A stretch of DNA of 64,000 nt, taken from Anaerotignum sp. (GTDB lineage Bacteria; Bacillota; Clostridia; Lachnospirales; Anaerotignaceae). A program made the translations under genes and the position numbers. The notes under the pieces were generated by a model. The model searched no databases. It was not told the DNA's origin and saw nothing but the letters and a program-made list of their open reading frames with translations. Positions within the stretch are counted from its first letter, which is position 1; each line of letters opens with the position of its first letter. The DNA lies in NCBI GenBank assembly GCA_020024265.1, contig JAHHTW010000005.1:1-64000 (forward strand). The letters run 5' to 3'. Positions 18,227 to 27,321 of this stretch are shown one piece after another.

Positions 18227-19561
18227 ATGGAAAAGCAAAAAAAGCACAAAGGTTTTGGCAGCCGCTGGGGATTCATTCTGGCGTCTGTTGGTTCGGCGGT
18301 GGGTATGGCAAATGTATGGGGGTTTCCCAATAAAATGGGATCAAATGGTGGGGGAGCATTTTTACTCATTTATTTGCTGTTTATTTTTATATTCAGTTAT
18401 GTAGGCTTGCCAGCAGAATTTGCAATTGGTCGGCGTGCACGTACAGGTACACTTGGATCTTATGAAAATGCATGGAAAACAAGAGGAAAAAATGCCGGAA
18501 CAGCAGGTGGGCTTTTGGGATGGTTGCCTTTGGCTGGGTCTATGTGTATTGCCATTGGCTATGCAGTCATTGTAGCATATGTATTGCGTGCGCTTGTACA
18601 ATCTTTGTCAGGTACATTGATGACGGTGAATGCGGGTACTTGGTTTGAATCTTTTTCTATGACACCGCATTCTGTGATTCCTTACCATATCATTGTGGTA
18701 GTGGGAACATTGCTTACGTTATTTTTGGGTGCAAAAAGCATCGAAAAGACCAATAAGATTATGATGCCGGTATTTTTTATCATATTCATCATTTTGGCTG
18801 TGCGGGTAGCAATGCTGCCGGGATCTTTAGAAGGATACCTGTTTATGTTCATTCCTCGTTGGGAAGCGTTGAAAGATCCGATGGTATGGATCTGGGCAAT
18901 GGGGCAGGCGTTTTTCTCATTATCTATCACAGGCAGTGGTATGATTGTATATGGTTCTTATTTGGATGAAAACGAGGATGTTGTTTCTGTTTCTCGCCAT
19001 ACGGCAATTTTTGATACCATTGCGGCAGTGGTAGCGGCGCTGGTAATCATTCCTGCCTGCTTTTCCTATGATTTGGATGTGGGTGCAGGCCCCGGTCTAT
19101 TGTTTGTAACACTGCCAACCATTTTGCAGGATATTCCGTTTGGGCAGATCTTTTCAATTATACTATATCTTGCTATGATTTTTGCAGGTGTCAGCTCCTT
19201 ACAGAATATGTTTGAAGCGGTAGGGGAATCTCTCCTACATAAATTTCCAAAACTGAGCAGAAAGGCTGTATTGGTGATATTGTGTCTGATTTGCTTGGGC
19301 TTTGGTATCAATATGGAAGCGATTTTCCAGTGGGGACCTTGGATGGATTTGGTATCTATTTACATCATTCCCATTGGTGCAACATTGGGTGCAATTTCTT
19401 GGTTCTGGGTTATGAAGAAAGATGAAATTTTCAGAGAACTGAATAAGGGATGTGCAAAACCACACAATACAAAAATATGGTATGCAGTAGGAAGATATGT
19501 TTATGTACCATTTGCGATTGTTTTGTGTTGCGTGGCACTGTTTATGAAGGTGGCGTTTTGA
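18227..19561 (+). CDS. NSS (SNF)-family sodium-dependent transporter, probably for tyrosine
   Basis: This is a 444-residue membrane protein with about eleven to twelve hydrophobic segments, the usual bacterial NSS size. The family's unwound TM1 signature is present: GSAVGMANVWGFPNKMGSNGGGAF in part. It couples amino acid uptake to sodium. ATG 18227 follows AAAGGAG; longer in-frame starts lie inside the T-box and are rejected. The tyrosine T-box upstream implies the substrate is tyrosine or a tyrosine precursor. A tyrosine-selective NSS protein (Tyt1) is known in Fusobacterium, which supports the idea. Monocistronic, with a terminator downstream. Confidence 0.88.
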   Translation: MEKQKKHKGFGSRWGFILASVGSAVGMANVWGFPNKMGSNGGGAFLLIYLLFIFIFSYVGLPAEFAIGRRARTGTLGSYENAWKTRGKNAGTAGGLLGWLPLAGSMCIAIGYAVIVAYVLRALVQSLSGTLMTVNAGTWFESFSMTPHSVIPYHIIVVVGTLLTLFLGAKSIEKTNKIMMPVFFIIFIILAVRVAMLPGSLEGYLFMFIPRWEALKDPMVWIWAMGQAFFSLSITGSGMIVYGSYLDENEDVVSVSRHTAIFDTIAAVVAALVIIPACFSYDLDVGAGPGLLFVTLPTILQDIPFGQIFSIILYLAMIFAGVSSLQNMFEAVGESLLHKFPKLSRKAVLVILCLICLGFGINMEAIFQWGPWMDLVSIYIIPIGATLGAISWFWVMKKDEIFRELNKGCAKPHNTKIWYAVGRYVYVPFAIVLCCVALFMKVAF

Positions 19562-19714
19562 GTTTGTTTTTGGAAAGATGCCGCTATATTATGGAAGCGA
19601 CCTTAATCCATATGGAAAATGTTTGTATCAAAAACTGTTTAAGCGATCAAAAAGACTTGTTTTCTGCATAAAGCAGGTGACAAGCACAAAAGATAGACAT
19701 GTATGAGATATGTT

Positions 19715-19748
19715 CAAACCACCCGTTTTACGGGTGGTTTTGCTTTTT
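19715..19748 (+). terminator. Terminator after the NSS transporter
   Basis: AAACCACCCG and CGGGTGGTTT around TTTA, followed by TGCTTTTT. The remainder of the 19562-20077 gap holds no convincing gene. Confidence 0.85.
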
Positions 19749-20077
19749 CATCAGAAAAAGACGATGTGTCGATGGAGGATCAGAAAAAGAGATCTAAACA
19801 GCGGAAAAACAGATGATGATAGACTGGTATCAAAACCATAAAAGACAATACAAACAAGAAGTTTGAAGCAGAAGCTGTAAGGGCAAAAAAAGCCTTTACA
19901 CTTCTGTTTTTTTCTGATCATAAATGTGAAACGGCTGCGGATTTGCATGAAACAATGCTTCGTTTCTCAAACCGGTATCTCCTTGTTTCTCGCAGGTGTT
20001 TTTTTCGTATAGATCGAAATGTTGTCATATTATGTACGTTCTTCATCTACAAAGGTATACGTAGATTTTCACTAGAT

Positions 20078-20740
20078 TTATTGATGGAAGGTTTGTGTAT
20101 ACCATTCCAGTGTTTCGTAAATGATACTCATATGTGTATCAATGGCTGCTTTTAGTGCAACTTCATCCTTACTTTTTAGAGAATTCAAGATTTCTTTATG
20201 ATGACTGAAAGATGTTTGGTGATGGGATAAAGGCATGTTTGTACTGCTATAGAGATAAAACATAGTCCCAACACTCCAATTAGAATCATAAAATTTCATG
20301 ATTTGCGGATTGCCGCAAAGAGAAATATACAGTGTATGGAATCTTGTTTCCAGTTCTGCAGCAGCAGGATATCCTGCCTCTAAAGCGGTTTCAAATGCTT
20401 GTACGATAGATTCCATTTCTTTGATTACCAATGGATGATAGTCCACATTTTTTATGGAGAGCTTTACACAAAACAGCTCTATCATTTGGCGTGCTTCAAT
20501 GATGTATCGAAGCTGTGTGGGAGATAATTGTGCAACGGTTGTACCTTTTCTTGGGGTTGCCTCTACAAGACCCAAAGCAATCAAGCGATTGATTGCTGCC
20601 AAAACGGGAGAACGACTGATACCAAGAGAATCTGAGATTTCCTGTGTATTCAATTTTGTACCTGGAGGATACTCTCCGTTCTGTATGCGTTTTTTGATTT
20701 CCTCGTAGGCAAAATCCTGTAAAGATTCTGAAGATTTCAT
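20078..20740 (-). CDS. GntR-family regulator, FadR/FCD subfamily
   Basis: The 220-residue product has an N-terminal winged helix (~8-72; EISDSLGISRSPVLAAINRL is the recognition region) and a helical FCD ligand-binding domain (~80-212). FCD metal-type His/Asp residues appear in ETRFHTLYISL and LSHHQTSFSHH. This subfamily senses organic acids or related metabolites. The start has a GGAGG site on the reverse strand. It is divergent from the SDR-TRAP operon, and the motif TTGAATACAAAAT in that operon's leader recurs exactly at the promoter of the PPC/aco genes. I infer it controls both. The effector is unknown. Confidence 0.88.
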   Translation of the reverse strand: MKSSESLQDFAYEEIKKRIQNGEYPPGTKLNTQEISDSLGISRSPVLAAINRLIALGLVEATPRKGTTVAQLSPTQLRYIIEARQMIELFCVKLSIKNVDYHPLVIKEMESIVQAFETALEAGYPAAAELETRFHTLYISLCGNPQIMKFYDSNWSVGTMFYLYSSTNMPLSHHQTSFSHHKEILNSLKSKDEVALKAAIDTHMSIIYETLEWYTQTFHQ

Positions 20741-21194
20741 ATATAATCCCTCCTAAACTAACATATAAGACAACCAATACATTGTTTTTGTTCTTTCATC
20801 TTTTTACTATTTGCGATAATTTCATAAAATTGGATATGGAGATTCCAATTGGATGCGTTGCGATCATGCAAAATAAATACAAATTGAAAAATCAGATGGT
20901 ATATTAGCAAAACATCCATCTGGTCTATTGGAATACCCTGTATGGCATTGTATCACATAGCTTTTGTATTTTCAAATTTCAATGAAACAACCACAGTTAT
21001 TATACTATAGAAAAAAATATTGGTATACAAAAAAATGTGACATTGTTTTTCATACCGTCAATTCTTGTCGTAAAATATGCAATATTCATAAAACGGCTTT
21101 CTTTTTTCATCATTTTTTTTTAACAAAGAGGAAAAAAGCTTTTTTGGAATAATCAACAAAAATGTAAAAAAAGAAAAATTTGACAAAAAAAGAA
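20741..21194. other. Divergent AT-rich regulatory gap
   Basis: Non-coding DNA between gntR and the SDR gene. It contains TTGGTATACAA-like and AAATACAAATTG-like elements near 20880 and 21020, which resemble the GntR-type motif described at 21250. No gene is seen. Confidence 0.4.
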
Positions 21195-21223
21195 TTGACT
21201 TATAAAAAAATGAATGTTAAAGT
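21195..21223 (+). promoter_or_regulatory. Promoter of the SDR-TRAP operon
   Basis: TTGACT (21195-21200), 17-base spacer, TAAAGT (21218-21223). It is closely similar in layout to the promoter at 27243. Confidence 0.6.
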
Positions 21224-21249
21224 TTTTTTATAAATTCAAAATACAAAAA

Positions 21250-21262
21250 TTGAATACAAAAT
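21250..21262. promoter_or_regulatory. Operator-like 13-mer shared with the aco promoter
   Basis: TTGAATACAAAAT is near-palindromic in TTGAATACAA, a form common for GntR/FadR-family sites. The same 13 bases occur at 27272-27284. Related ATACAAAA elements flank it. Confidence 0.45.
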
Positions 21263-21293
21263 TAATATCAAAAATACAAAAGGAGGGCATTGT

Positions 21294-22040
21294 ATGGATT
21301 TCAAGGGTAAGAATGTCATTGTAACAGGTGGTGCAAGTGGTATTGGAAAAGCAATTGTAACTGGGGTCGTAGAAGGTGGTGGTCATGCAATCATTGTGGA
21401 CTTGAACATGGATGCAGCAGAAAAGGTGAGAAGCGAATTGGGTATGGAACATACTTCTGCTTATAAAGTGAATCTTGCAGATAGTGCAGAAATCCGAATG
21501 GTTTTTTCCCAGATTGTTCAGGATTTTACACAGATACATGTACTGATTAACAATGCAGGGATTGTGAGTACAATGCCGTTTGATGAAGTGACACAGGAAG
21601 AATGGGATAAAGTAATTTCCATTAATTTGACTGGTGTATATGCAGCAATGAGTGCGATATATCCTTCCATGAAAGCAAATGGTTATGGTAGAATTGTTAA
21701 TGTAGCATCTGTAGCTGCAAAAAGAGGCGGTGGATTGTTAGGTACCAGTGCATATGCAGCTTCCAAAGCAGGTGTGATTGGGTTGACAAAAGCGATTGCC
21801 AGAGAAGGTGCGCCTTATGGGGTAGCCTGCAATGGTGTTTGCCCCAGTTTGACATTGACACCAATGACAGCAAGTATGGGCGAAGAAAAGAAAAATAAAA
21901 TCCTTGCTACGATTCCGCTTGGCAGAGGCGCAGAGCCGAGAGAAATTGCAAATATGGTTTTATTTTATGCATCAGACTTGGCTAGCTTTGTGACAGGTGA
22001 AATCAGTGATGCAGATGGTGGCGTTACAATGGATGGCTGA
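21294..22040 (+). CDS. Short-chain dehydrogenase/reductase (SDR)
   Basis: This 248-residue classical SDR has the cofactor motif TGGASGIGKA, the structural NNAG, the catalytic Ser region (NVASVAAKRGGGLL), and YAASKAG with the active Tyr and Lys. The C-terminal DADGGVTMDG is typical. The acidic VDLN after the second strand suggests NAD(H) preference. AGGAGGG lies six bases before ATG 21294. It opens an operon with a TRAP transporter, so it probably oxidises the imported substrate, a hydroxy compound. An acetoin/2,3-butanediol role would suit the aco complex downstream, but the sequence does not decide this. Confidence 0.88.
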   Translation: MDFKGKNVIVTGGASGIGKAIVTGVVEGGGHAIIVDLNMDAAEKVRSELGMEHTSAYKVNLADSAEIRMVFSQIVQDFTQIHVLINNAGIVSTMPFDEVTQEEWDKVISINLTGVYAAMSAIYPSMKANGYGRIVNVASVAAKRGGGLLGTSAYAASKAGVIGLTKAIAREGAPYGVACNGVCPSLTLTPMTASMGEEKKNKILATIPLGRGAEPREIANMVLFYASDLASFVTGEISDADGGVTMDG

Positions 22041-22070
22041 TGATTCGGAAACAAATAAGGAGGAAAACCC

Positions 22071-23075
22071 ATGAAAAAAAGATTTTTTGTAATCACAATA
22101 TCTGCAATTCTGCTCGCATTGGGATTAACAGGTTGTAACAATGGTCTGGGTATCAATGATGATGGTACGTATACATGGAAATTGGCATTGAACTCCACAG
22201 AAGGGGATAATGCATATGATACAGGTGCAGCCTTTGCACAAAAAGTAGAAGAATTGACAAATGGTCGTGTAGAGGTTGTTATTTATGGGGGTGGCAGTTT
22301 GGGTACTACCTCTGAAATCTTAGAAGGGATGAAATTTGGAGTTGCCAATGTTATGTGTGAATCAGTAGGTACACTTTCAACATTTACTCCCATGGCAAAT
22401 ATTGATGCGATGCCATATCTGTTCCGTGATTATGATCACTTCATGCAAACATGGGCAGGGGAAATTGGCACGGAAATCAGAGAGACAGTTGGAGAAGAAA
22501 CAGGATTCAAACTGTTGGGTGGTACATATCGTGGACCGAGAATTGTAACTGCAACAAAGGATATGCAGAATATCGAAGATTTCAAAGGATTTAAGTTGCG
22601 TGCACCCGGTTTGGAAATGTATTTGGAAACATGGAAATGGATGCATGCAGCACCAACACCTCTTGCAATTACAGAAACATATACCGCTTTGCAGCAAAAT
22701 ACCGTTGAGGGTCAGGAAAATCCTATGACAGATTCAATGAACTATGCATTTGATGAAGTATGTAAATATTGGATTAAAACAAATCATGTATATAGCAGCA
22801 ATGTGATTATCATGGATCGAGAATACTTCAATCGTTTACCGGAGGATATTCAAAATGCTGTCGCACAGGCAGCAGAATATGCTGGTCAAGTCATTAGTAA
22901 ACAACAGCTTGAAAATGAGCAGGATGCGGAACAGGAACTGATTGATAAGGGTTGTACAGTACGGGAAGTAGATATAGAAGCATTTATTGCATATTTTGAA
23001 GATTTCGCAGATGAAAAATTCCCATATTTGTCTGATTGGGCTGAGCGTATACGTGCTGTTGGGATAGAAGAATAA
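22071..23075 (+). CDS. TRAP transporter substrate-binding protein (DctP), lipoprotein
   Basis: The 334-residue protein begins with a lipoprotein signal ending in LGLTGC and is expected on the outer membrane face. It has the DctP layout: WKLALNSTEGDNAY at the start of the mature protein, and FKGFKLRAPGLEMYLETW with the family's carboxylate-binding Arg (LRAPG). GGAGG precedes ATG 22071. It is followed by the small and large membrane subunits, so the three genes form a complete sodium-coupled TRAP importer, normally for carboxylates or sugar acids. The ligand cannot be read from sequence. Co-transcribed with the SDR upstream (30-base gap). Confidence 0.92.
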   Translation: MKKRFFVITISAILLALGLTGCNNGLGINDDGTYTWKLALNSTEGDNAYDTGAAFAQKVEELTNGRVEVVIYGGGSLGTTSEILEGMKFGVANVMCESVGTLSTFTPMANIDAMPYLFRDYDHFMQTWAGEIGTEIRETVGEETGFKLLGGTYRGPRIVTATKDMQNIEDFKGFKLRAPGLEMYLETWKWMHAAPTPLAITETYTALQQNTVEGQENPMTDSMNYAFDEVCKYWIKTNHVYSSNVIIMDREYFNRLPEDIQNAVAQAAEYAGQVISKQQLENEQDAEQELIDKGCTVREVDIEAFIAYFEDFADEKFPYLSDWAERIRAVGIEE

Positions 23076-23104
23076 TTGGAGATTATCATGAAATCGAGGT
23101 GAAT

Positions 23105-23605
23105 ATGATGAAAGGATATAAAAAGGTACTAGATGGCATTGAAAAAGTAGAAAAACTGTTTTTGATGGGAACCGTTGCGGTTATGATTATTGTGATTGTA
23201 TATCAGGTAATATTGCGATATGTTTTTGCAGCATCTAATGCATGGAGTGAAGAATTGGCAAGATATTTGTTCATTTATGATGTTATGATTGCAGCAGCAA
23301 TTGCAACCAGAAAAAACAGTCATTTACAAATTGATGCATTTATCAATATGTTAAAGCCAAAAACAAAGGCTGTGTATACGATTGTAGCCACTGCAGTTGG
23401 GATTGTATTTCTTGCGTTTTTGCTGGGATATTCCTTGGTTTTGTGTCAGGCAGCAGCAGATAATATTTCGGCAGGTTTGAAAATTCCCATGTCAATTCCT
23501 TATGCATGTATGCCAATAGGTGCAGCATTGATGATTTTAACTTCGATTGAAGTGATTCTGAAGCAATTTGAAAAAATAGGAAAAATCAACAGAGGGGAGG
23601 GGTAA
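23105..23605 (+). CDS. TRAP transporter small membrane subunit (DctQ)
   Basis: About 166 residues with four hydrophobic segments, typical of DctQ. The conserved VSEELARYLFIY-like stretch appears as AWSEELARYLFIYDV. It pairs with the DctM subunit that starts three bases after its stop. Two adjacent ATGs (23105, 23108) follow GAGGTG; a GTG at 23099 overlaps the ribosome site and is rejected. Role: required accessory subunit of the importer. Confidence 0.9.
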   Translation: MMKGYKKVLDGIEKVEKLFLMGTVAVMIIVIVYQVILRYVFAASNAWSEELARYLFIYDVMIAAAIATRKNSHLQIDAFINMLKPKTKAVYTIVATAVGIVFLAFLLGYSLVLCQAAADNISAGLKIPMSIPYACMPIGAALMILTSIEVILKQFEKIGKINRGEG

Positions 23606-23608
23606 TCC

Positions 23609-24883
23609 ATGAGTGCAGGTTTGATTGTTATTATTGCATTGCTGGTGTTATCTATTTTGGGAATTCCGATTTATCTATCGCTGGGTATTGGTACATTGGT
23701 TGCGCTGAACATGGCGGATATGCCATTTATTGTCTTACCACAAAAGCTTTTTGCAGGGATGAATTCAAGTTCCTTGCTCGCAATTCCGTTTTTTATGCTT
23801 GCCGGAAATATCATGTCTCGTAGCATTACTGGGAAATTGATTGATATTTCCAATGCATTGATTGGTTGGATCAAGGGTTCCTTAGCAGTAGTTACGGTAG
23901 TGTCCTCTGCACTTTTTGGCGCCATTTCCGGCTCTGGTGTGGCTACAGCCTCTGCAGTTGGCGGCACCACAATTCCGGCAATGAAAGAAGAAGGATATCC
24001 GAATCATTTTGCAGCAGCAATTTCTGGGATTAGCTCCATTTTGGGTCCGATCATTCCTCCTTCGATTACGCTGATTGTATATGCAAGCATCACAGATTTG
24101 TCTGTATCTAAGTTGTTTGTTGGCTCTGTCATTCCGGGTATTTTGATGGCAGGGGGTCTGATTCTTTATGCATTATTCTATGGGAAGAAAAACGATTTGC
24201 CAGCACACAAAAAAAAGACAGCGAAAGAAGCTGCTCTCATTTTTAAAGATGGTATTTGGGCATTGCTGATGCCGGTGATTATTTTAGGCGGTATCTTTGG
24301 TGGTATTTTCACACCAACAGAATCTGCTGCTGTTGCCGTAGTATATTCCTTGTTTATCAGCTTGTTTGTATATAAAGATATGACATGCAAAGATATTCCT
24401 TCTGTATTTGTAGAGGGAGCAATTTCTACAGCAACGATTTTAATGCTGGTTGGTATTTCTAAATCTTCGGGGTATGTTATTACAACCTCCGGTTTGCCAC
24501 AGCAAGTATTGGAGGTATTTAGTTCTTTCACAGATAGCAAGATTGTCATTTTGTTATTGCTGAATCTCTTGTTCTTAATGATTGGTATGCTTATGGAAGC
24601 CAATGCAGCAATTATCATGATGACACCTATTTTGCTTCCGTTGCTCAGTGCTTTTGGGATTGATCCATTGCAGTTTGGTATTATGATGAGTTTCAACTTG
24701 TGCATTGGTTTGATTACACCACCAGTAGGTATTTGTTTGTTGATGACGAACCAAACCGCAGAAGCCAGCTTTGTTCAGACGTTAAAATCCGTTTTGCCGA
24801 TGCTGATCATTGGTTTGATTGTGTTGATGATGGTTACGTATATTCCACAAGTAACCACATTTTTGCCACAATTGATGAAGTAA
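23609..24883 (+). CDS. TRAP transporter large permease (DctM)
   Basis: The 424-residue protein has about twelve hydrophobic segments and is the ion-coupled transport subunit. Family signatures include AIPFFMLAGNIMSR, GAISGSGVATASAVGGTTIPAM, ILGPIIPPSI and LCIGLITPPVGICL. The start follows GGGGAGGGG. It closes the SDR-TRAP set; the hairpin at 24963 follows. Sodium-driven uptake of the DctP ligand is expected. Confidence 0.93.
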   Translation: MSAGLIVIIALLVLSILGIPIYLSLGIGTLVALNMADMPFIVLPQKLFAGMNSSSLLAIPFFMLAGNIMSRSITGKLIDISNALIGWIKGSLAVVTVVSSALFGAISGSGVATASAVGGTTIPAMKEEGYPNHFAAAISGISSILGPIIPPSITLIVYASITDLSVSKLFVGSVIPGILMAGGLILYALFYGKKNDLPAHKKKTAKEAALIFKDGIWALLMPVIILGGIFGGIFTPTESAAVAVVYSLFISLFVYKDMTCKDIPSVFVEGAISTATILMLVGISKSSGYVITTSGLPQQVLEVFSSFTDSKIVILLLLNLLFLMIGMLMEANAAIIMMTPILLPLLSAFGIDPLQFGIMMSFNLCIGLITPPVGICLLMTNQTAEASFVQTLKSVLPMLIIGLIVLMMVTYIPQVTTFLPQLMK

Positions 24884-24962
24884 ATGACAAAAATGCCACA
24901 GATAACAAAGCGGTTCTAGAGATTTTGTTGTTGTGCTGATTGGAATCAAATAGAAATTGCAT

Positions 24963-25001
24963 AAATGCTGTATGCTTTGAATGGAGCATACAGCATTTTT
25001 T
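24963..25001 (+). terminator. Terminator after the TRAP operon
   Basis: AATGCTGTATGCT and AGCATACAGCATT around TTGAATGG, followed by TTTTT. It directly precedes the next ribosome site, so the next gene may depend on read-through. Confidence 0.85.
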
Positions 25002-25018
25002 ATGGAGGAAAAGAAAAA

Positions 25019-25792
25019 ATGGAAGAAAAAATGAAAGTGACATTTTTAGTGAATACAGCGGTTTTATTGGAGTATCAGGGAACCAAGCTGCTGATTGACG
25101 GGATTTACGATCAAAATGGACATTGTTTTAGCAATCTTTCTCCAGCACAATGGGAGAAATTGAAGCATGGAGAAGGGGAATTTTCTTGTATTGATTATTT
25201 ATTGTTCACCCATGAGCATGGGGATCATTTTTCACCGCAAAGGGTCATAGAGTATTTAACATTTCAAACCCCAAAGGCAATTTTTATGCCTATGTATGGA
25301 TCGAAGTCATTGCAACAGCTGAGCAGAAGTATTGCAGAAAAAAAGATTCCTTGTGCATTATTACAGGAATCTATTTGCAGAAAAACGATATTCAAGCCGG
25401 AAAAGGATATTTGTATCCAAGCATTTCAAACAAGACATTTGGATAAAAAATATTGGAATGTACCACATTTCTGTTATCTGATGGGATTTGGGAAAAAAAA
25501 TCTGCTCTTTACCAGTGATGTGGATTTTTCGTATGAGTCCTTTTCACAATGTGAAGGTGTTTCCATAGATGCAGTGTTTGTCAATCCGCTGATGAGCTGT
25601 AGCAAGGAGGGAAGAAAATTGCTGGATCATGGCGTTTTGCAAGCAAAGAAGGAGGTGGTATATCATATCCCTTTTGCACAGGATGATTCCATGCAGATAC
25701 GTAAAATGGCAGAGCAGAAATGGCGTACAGAAAAAGAGAAAAAACGAAATGTTATCTATTTTTTGGAGGAAGGACAAACATGTTTTTTTTAG
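25019..25792 (+). CDS. UlaG-like MBL-fold metallohydrolase
   Basis: The 257-residue cytoplasmic protein carries the metallo-beta-lactamase-fold metal motif THEHGDH (HxHxDH) near residue 70, an upstream LLIDGIYD and a downstream LLFTSDVDFS Asp region. This layout suits the UlaG-like branch, which includes lactonases and other hydrolases. GGAGG at 25004-25008 supports ATG 25019. Its place between a TRAP transporter and an AEC carrier suggests a hydrolytic step on the imported compound; the reaction is not determined. Confidence 0.82.
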   Translation: MEEKMKVTFLVNTAVLLEYQGTKLLIDGIYDQNGHCFSNLSPAQWEKLKHGEGEFSCIDYLLFTHEHGDHFSPQRVIEYLTFQTPKAIFMPMYGSKSLQQLSRSIAEKKIPCALLQESICRKTIFKPEKDICIQAFQTRHLDKKYWNVPHFCYLMGFGKKNLLFTSDVDFSYESFSQCEGVSIDAVFVNPLMSCSKEGRKLLDHGVLQAKKEVVYHIPFAQDDSMQIRKMAEQKWRTEKEKKRNVIYFLEEGQTCFF

Positions 25793-25902
25793 ATGTCAAG
25801 AGATCGAATCAGGTTCAGCTGACCAATCAAGTTTTTTCTGAAGCCTCGATGTTTTGAAAAATGTATACGATAAAATTTTTGTCAGAAAACGGAGGGGATT
25901 AT

Positions 25903-26856
25903 ATGGAACATTTTTTTGCCGCAATACAAGCTGTGTTTCCCACGTCCTGTATGTTGTTCTGTGGATATGCATTAAAGCAAAAAAAGGTTTTTTCAAAAGA
26001 ATTTTTGTACCAAGGAGATCGGTTGTGCTTTTCGTTTCTATTTCCAATTCTGGTATTTTGGAATATTTATCAAGATCATACAAGATATATTTCCTATGGA
26101 CAGTATGGAAAGGTCATTCTGTTTGCATATGGTATGATTTTTGCAGGTTGTGGGATTGGTATGTGGCTCGTGCCCAAAATGGTTGAAGATCGAGGACGTA
26201 TTCCGGTTGTGATTCAGTCGTTATATCGAGGAAATTTTATGCTTTATGGGCTACCGTTTTCTGAAGTGTTGGGAGGAAAAGACGCATGGATGCTGGCAAC
26301 TGCACTGACTGCTGCAACGCTGCCGGTATTCAATGCTGTGGCAATTTTCCAGTTTGTTTATTACGAAGGAAAAGAAAAGATGGGATGGAAAGTAATATTT
26401 GAAAAAATTTTGAAAAATCCAATCATATGGGGGGTATGTTTGGGGCTGGTTTTTCAAAAGACAAATATGCAAATTCCAAAAATGATAGAAAATACATTGT
26501 CTGAATTGGCAAGAACAGCAACGCCGCTTGCATTTCTGATTTTAGGTGGAAGGTTTTATTTTCGCTTCATAGAGAAAAATCGAAAGATACTTGTTTGGAT
26601 TCTGTTGTTTAAGCTTTGCATATTACCAATGCTTTGTATACCGTTTTGCTATTTTGTACTAGATATGAGTCAAATAGAGTTGATACCAGTACTGATCTTT
26701 GTTTCTGCGCCTACAGCGATCACAACATATCAGTTGGCAGAACAATATGCGGCAGATACAAAATTAGCAGGAGATATTACAGTATACTCTTTGTTGTTTT
26801 CCGTGATCACGATATTTCTTATGATATTCCTGCTAAAAGAGCTGGGATGGATATAA
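25903..26856 (+). CDS. AEC-family (auxin efflux carrier-type) membrane transporter
   Basis: The 317-residue protein has about ten hydrophobic helices. Typical AEC features are GYALKQKKVFSKEFLYQGDRLCFSFLFP in part near the start, GNFMLYGLPFSEVLGG in the first half, and FVSAPTAITTYQLAEQY near the end. Bacterial AEC proteins move malonate, malate and other organic acids. GGAGGGG precedes ATG 25903; in-frame codons upstream lack a site. A gene for a second organic-acid carrier next to a TRAP system suggests export of a product or uptake of another acid. Substrate unknown. Confidence 0.85.
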   Translation: MEHFFAAIQAVFPTSCMLFCGYALKQKKVFSKEFLYQGDRLCFSFLFPILVFWNIYQDHTRYISYGQYGKVILFAYGMIFAGCGIGMWLVPKMVEDRGRIPVVIQSLYRGNFMLYGLPFSEVLGGKDAWMLATALTAATLPVFNAVAIFQFVYYEGKEKMGWKVIFEKILKNPIIWGVCLGLVFQKTNMQIPKMIENTLSELARTATPLAFLILGGRFYFRFIEKNRKILVWILLFKLCILPMLCIPFCYFVLDMSQIELIPVLIFVSAPTAITTYQLAEQYAADTKLAGDITVYSLLFSVITIFLMIFLLKELGWI

Positions 26857-27242
26857 GGAGCATAGGAGAGATGTAAAGAGATTTTATATGGTAAATTTTA
26901 TTAGAAGGTATCCAGAAGAAGAATCCAAGGATGGTAGATGTGATATACCATTCGTTATATATTTTGTATGCATATTTTTGATAACAGTGTTGTTTTCTGT
27001 TGAGACAGCTTGGATGGAGGATGCCAATTTTTTTGTATGATTTCAGAGAGAATCCGATCAAATCACTTTTTGGGATTGGTATGAAATATAGAATGAATGA
27101 TACAGAAAAAAGATAGCAAAAGTAGGTGCAACATGATTGGAAATATGATATAGAATACAAAAATCAGATTATATATTATTGATAAAAAGAAAAAATACAA
27201 TTTGTATAATATGACAAAAAAGAAAAAATCATATTTCTCATA
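26857..27242 (+). other. AT-rich gap with ATACAA palindrome
   Basis: No gene is seen. ATACAA-T-TTGTAT at 27195-27207 is a perfect inverted repeat of the half-site found in the shared 13-mer, and a TAGAATACAAAAAT lies near 27150. These may be further binding sites of the same regulator. Confidence 0.4.
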
Positions 27243-27303
27243 TTGACAATAAAAAACTCTAATGTTAAAATTTGAATACAAAATAAAAATAATGAATACA
27301 AAT
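27243..27303 (+). promoter_or_regulatory. Promoter and operator-like repeats of the PPC-aco operon
   Basis: TTGACA (27243-27248), 17-base spacer, TAAAAT (27266-27271). TTGAATACAAAAT abuts the -10 at 27272-27284, and TGAATACAAAT repeats at 27293-27303. The first repeat is identical to the SDR-operon site. Confidence 0.6.
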
Positions 27304-27321
27304 AAACGAAGGGAGATACAA

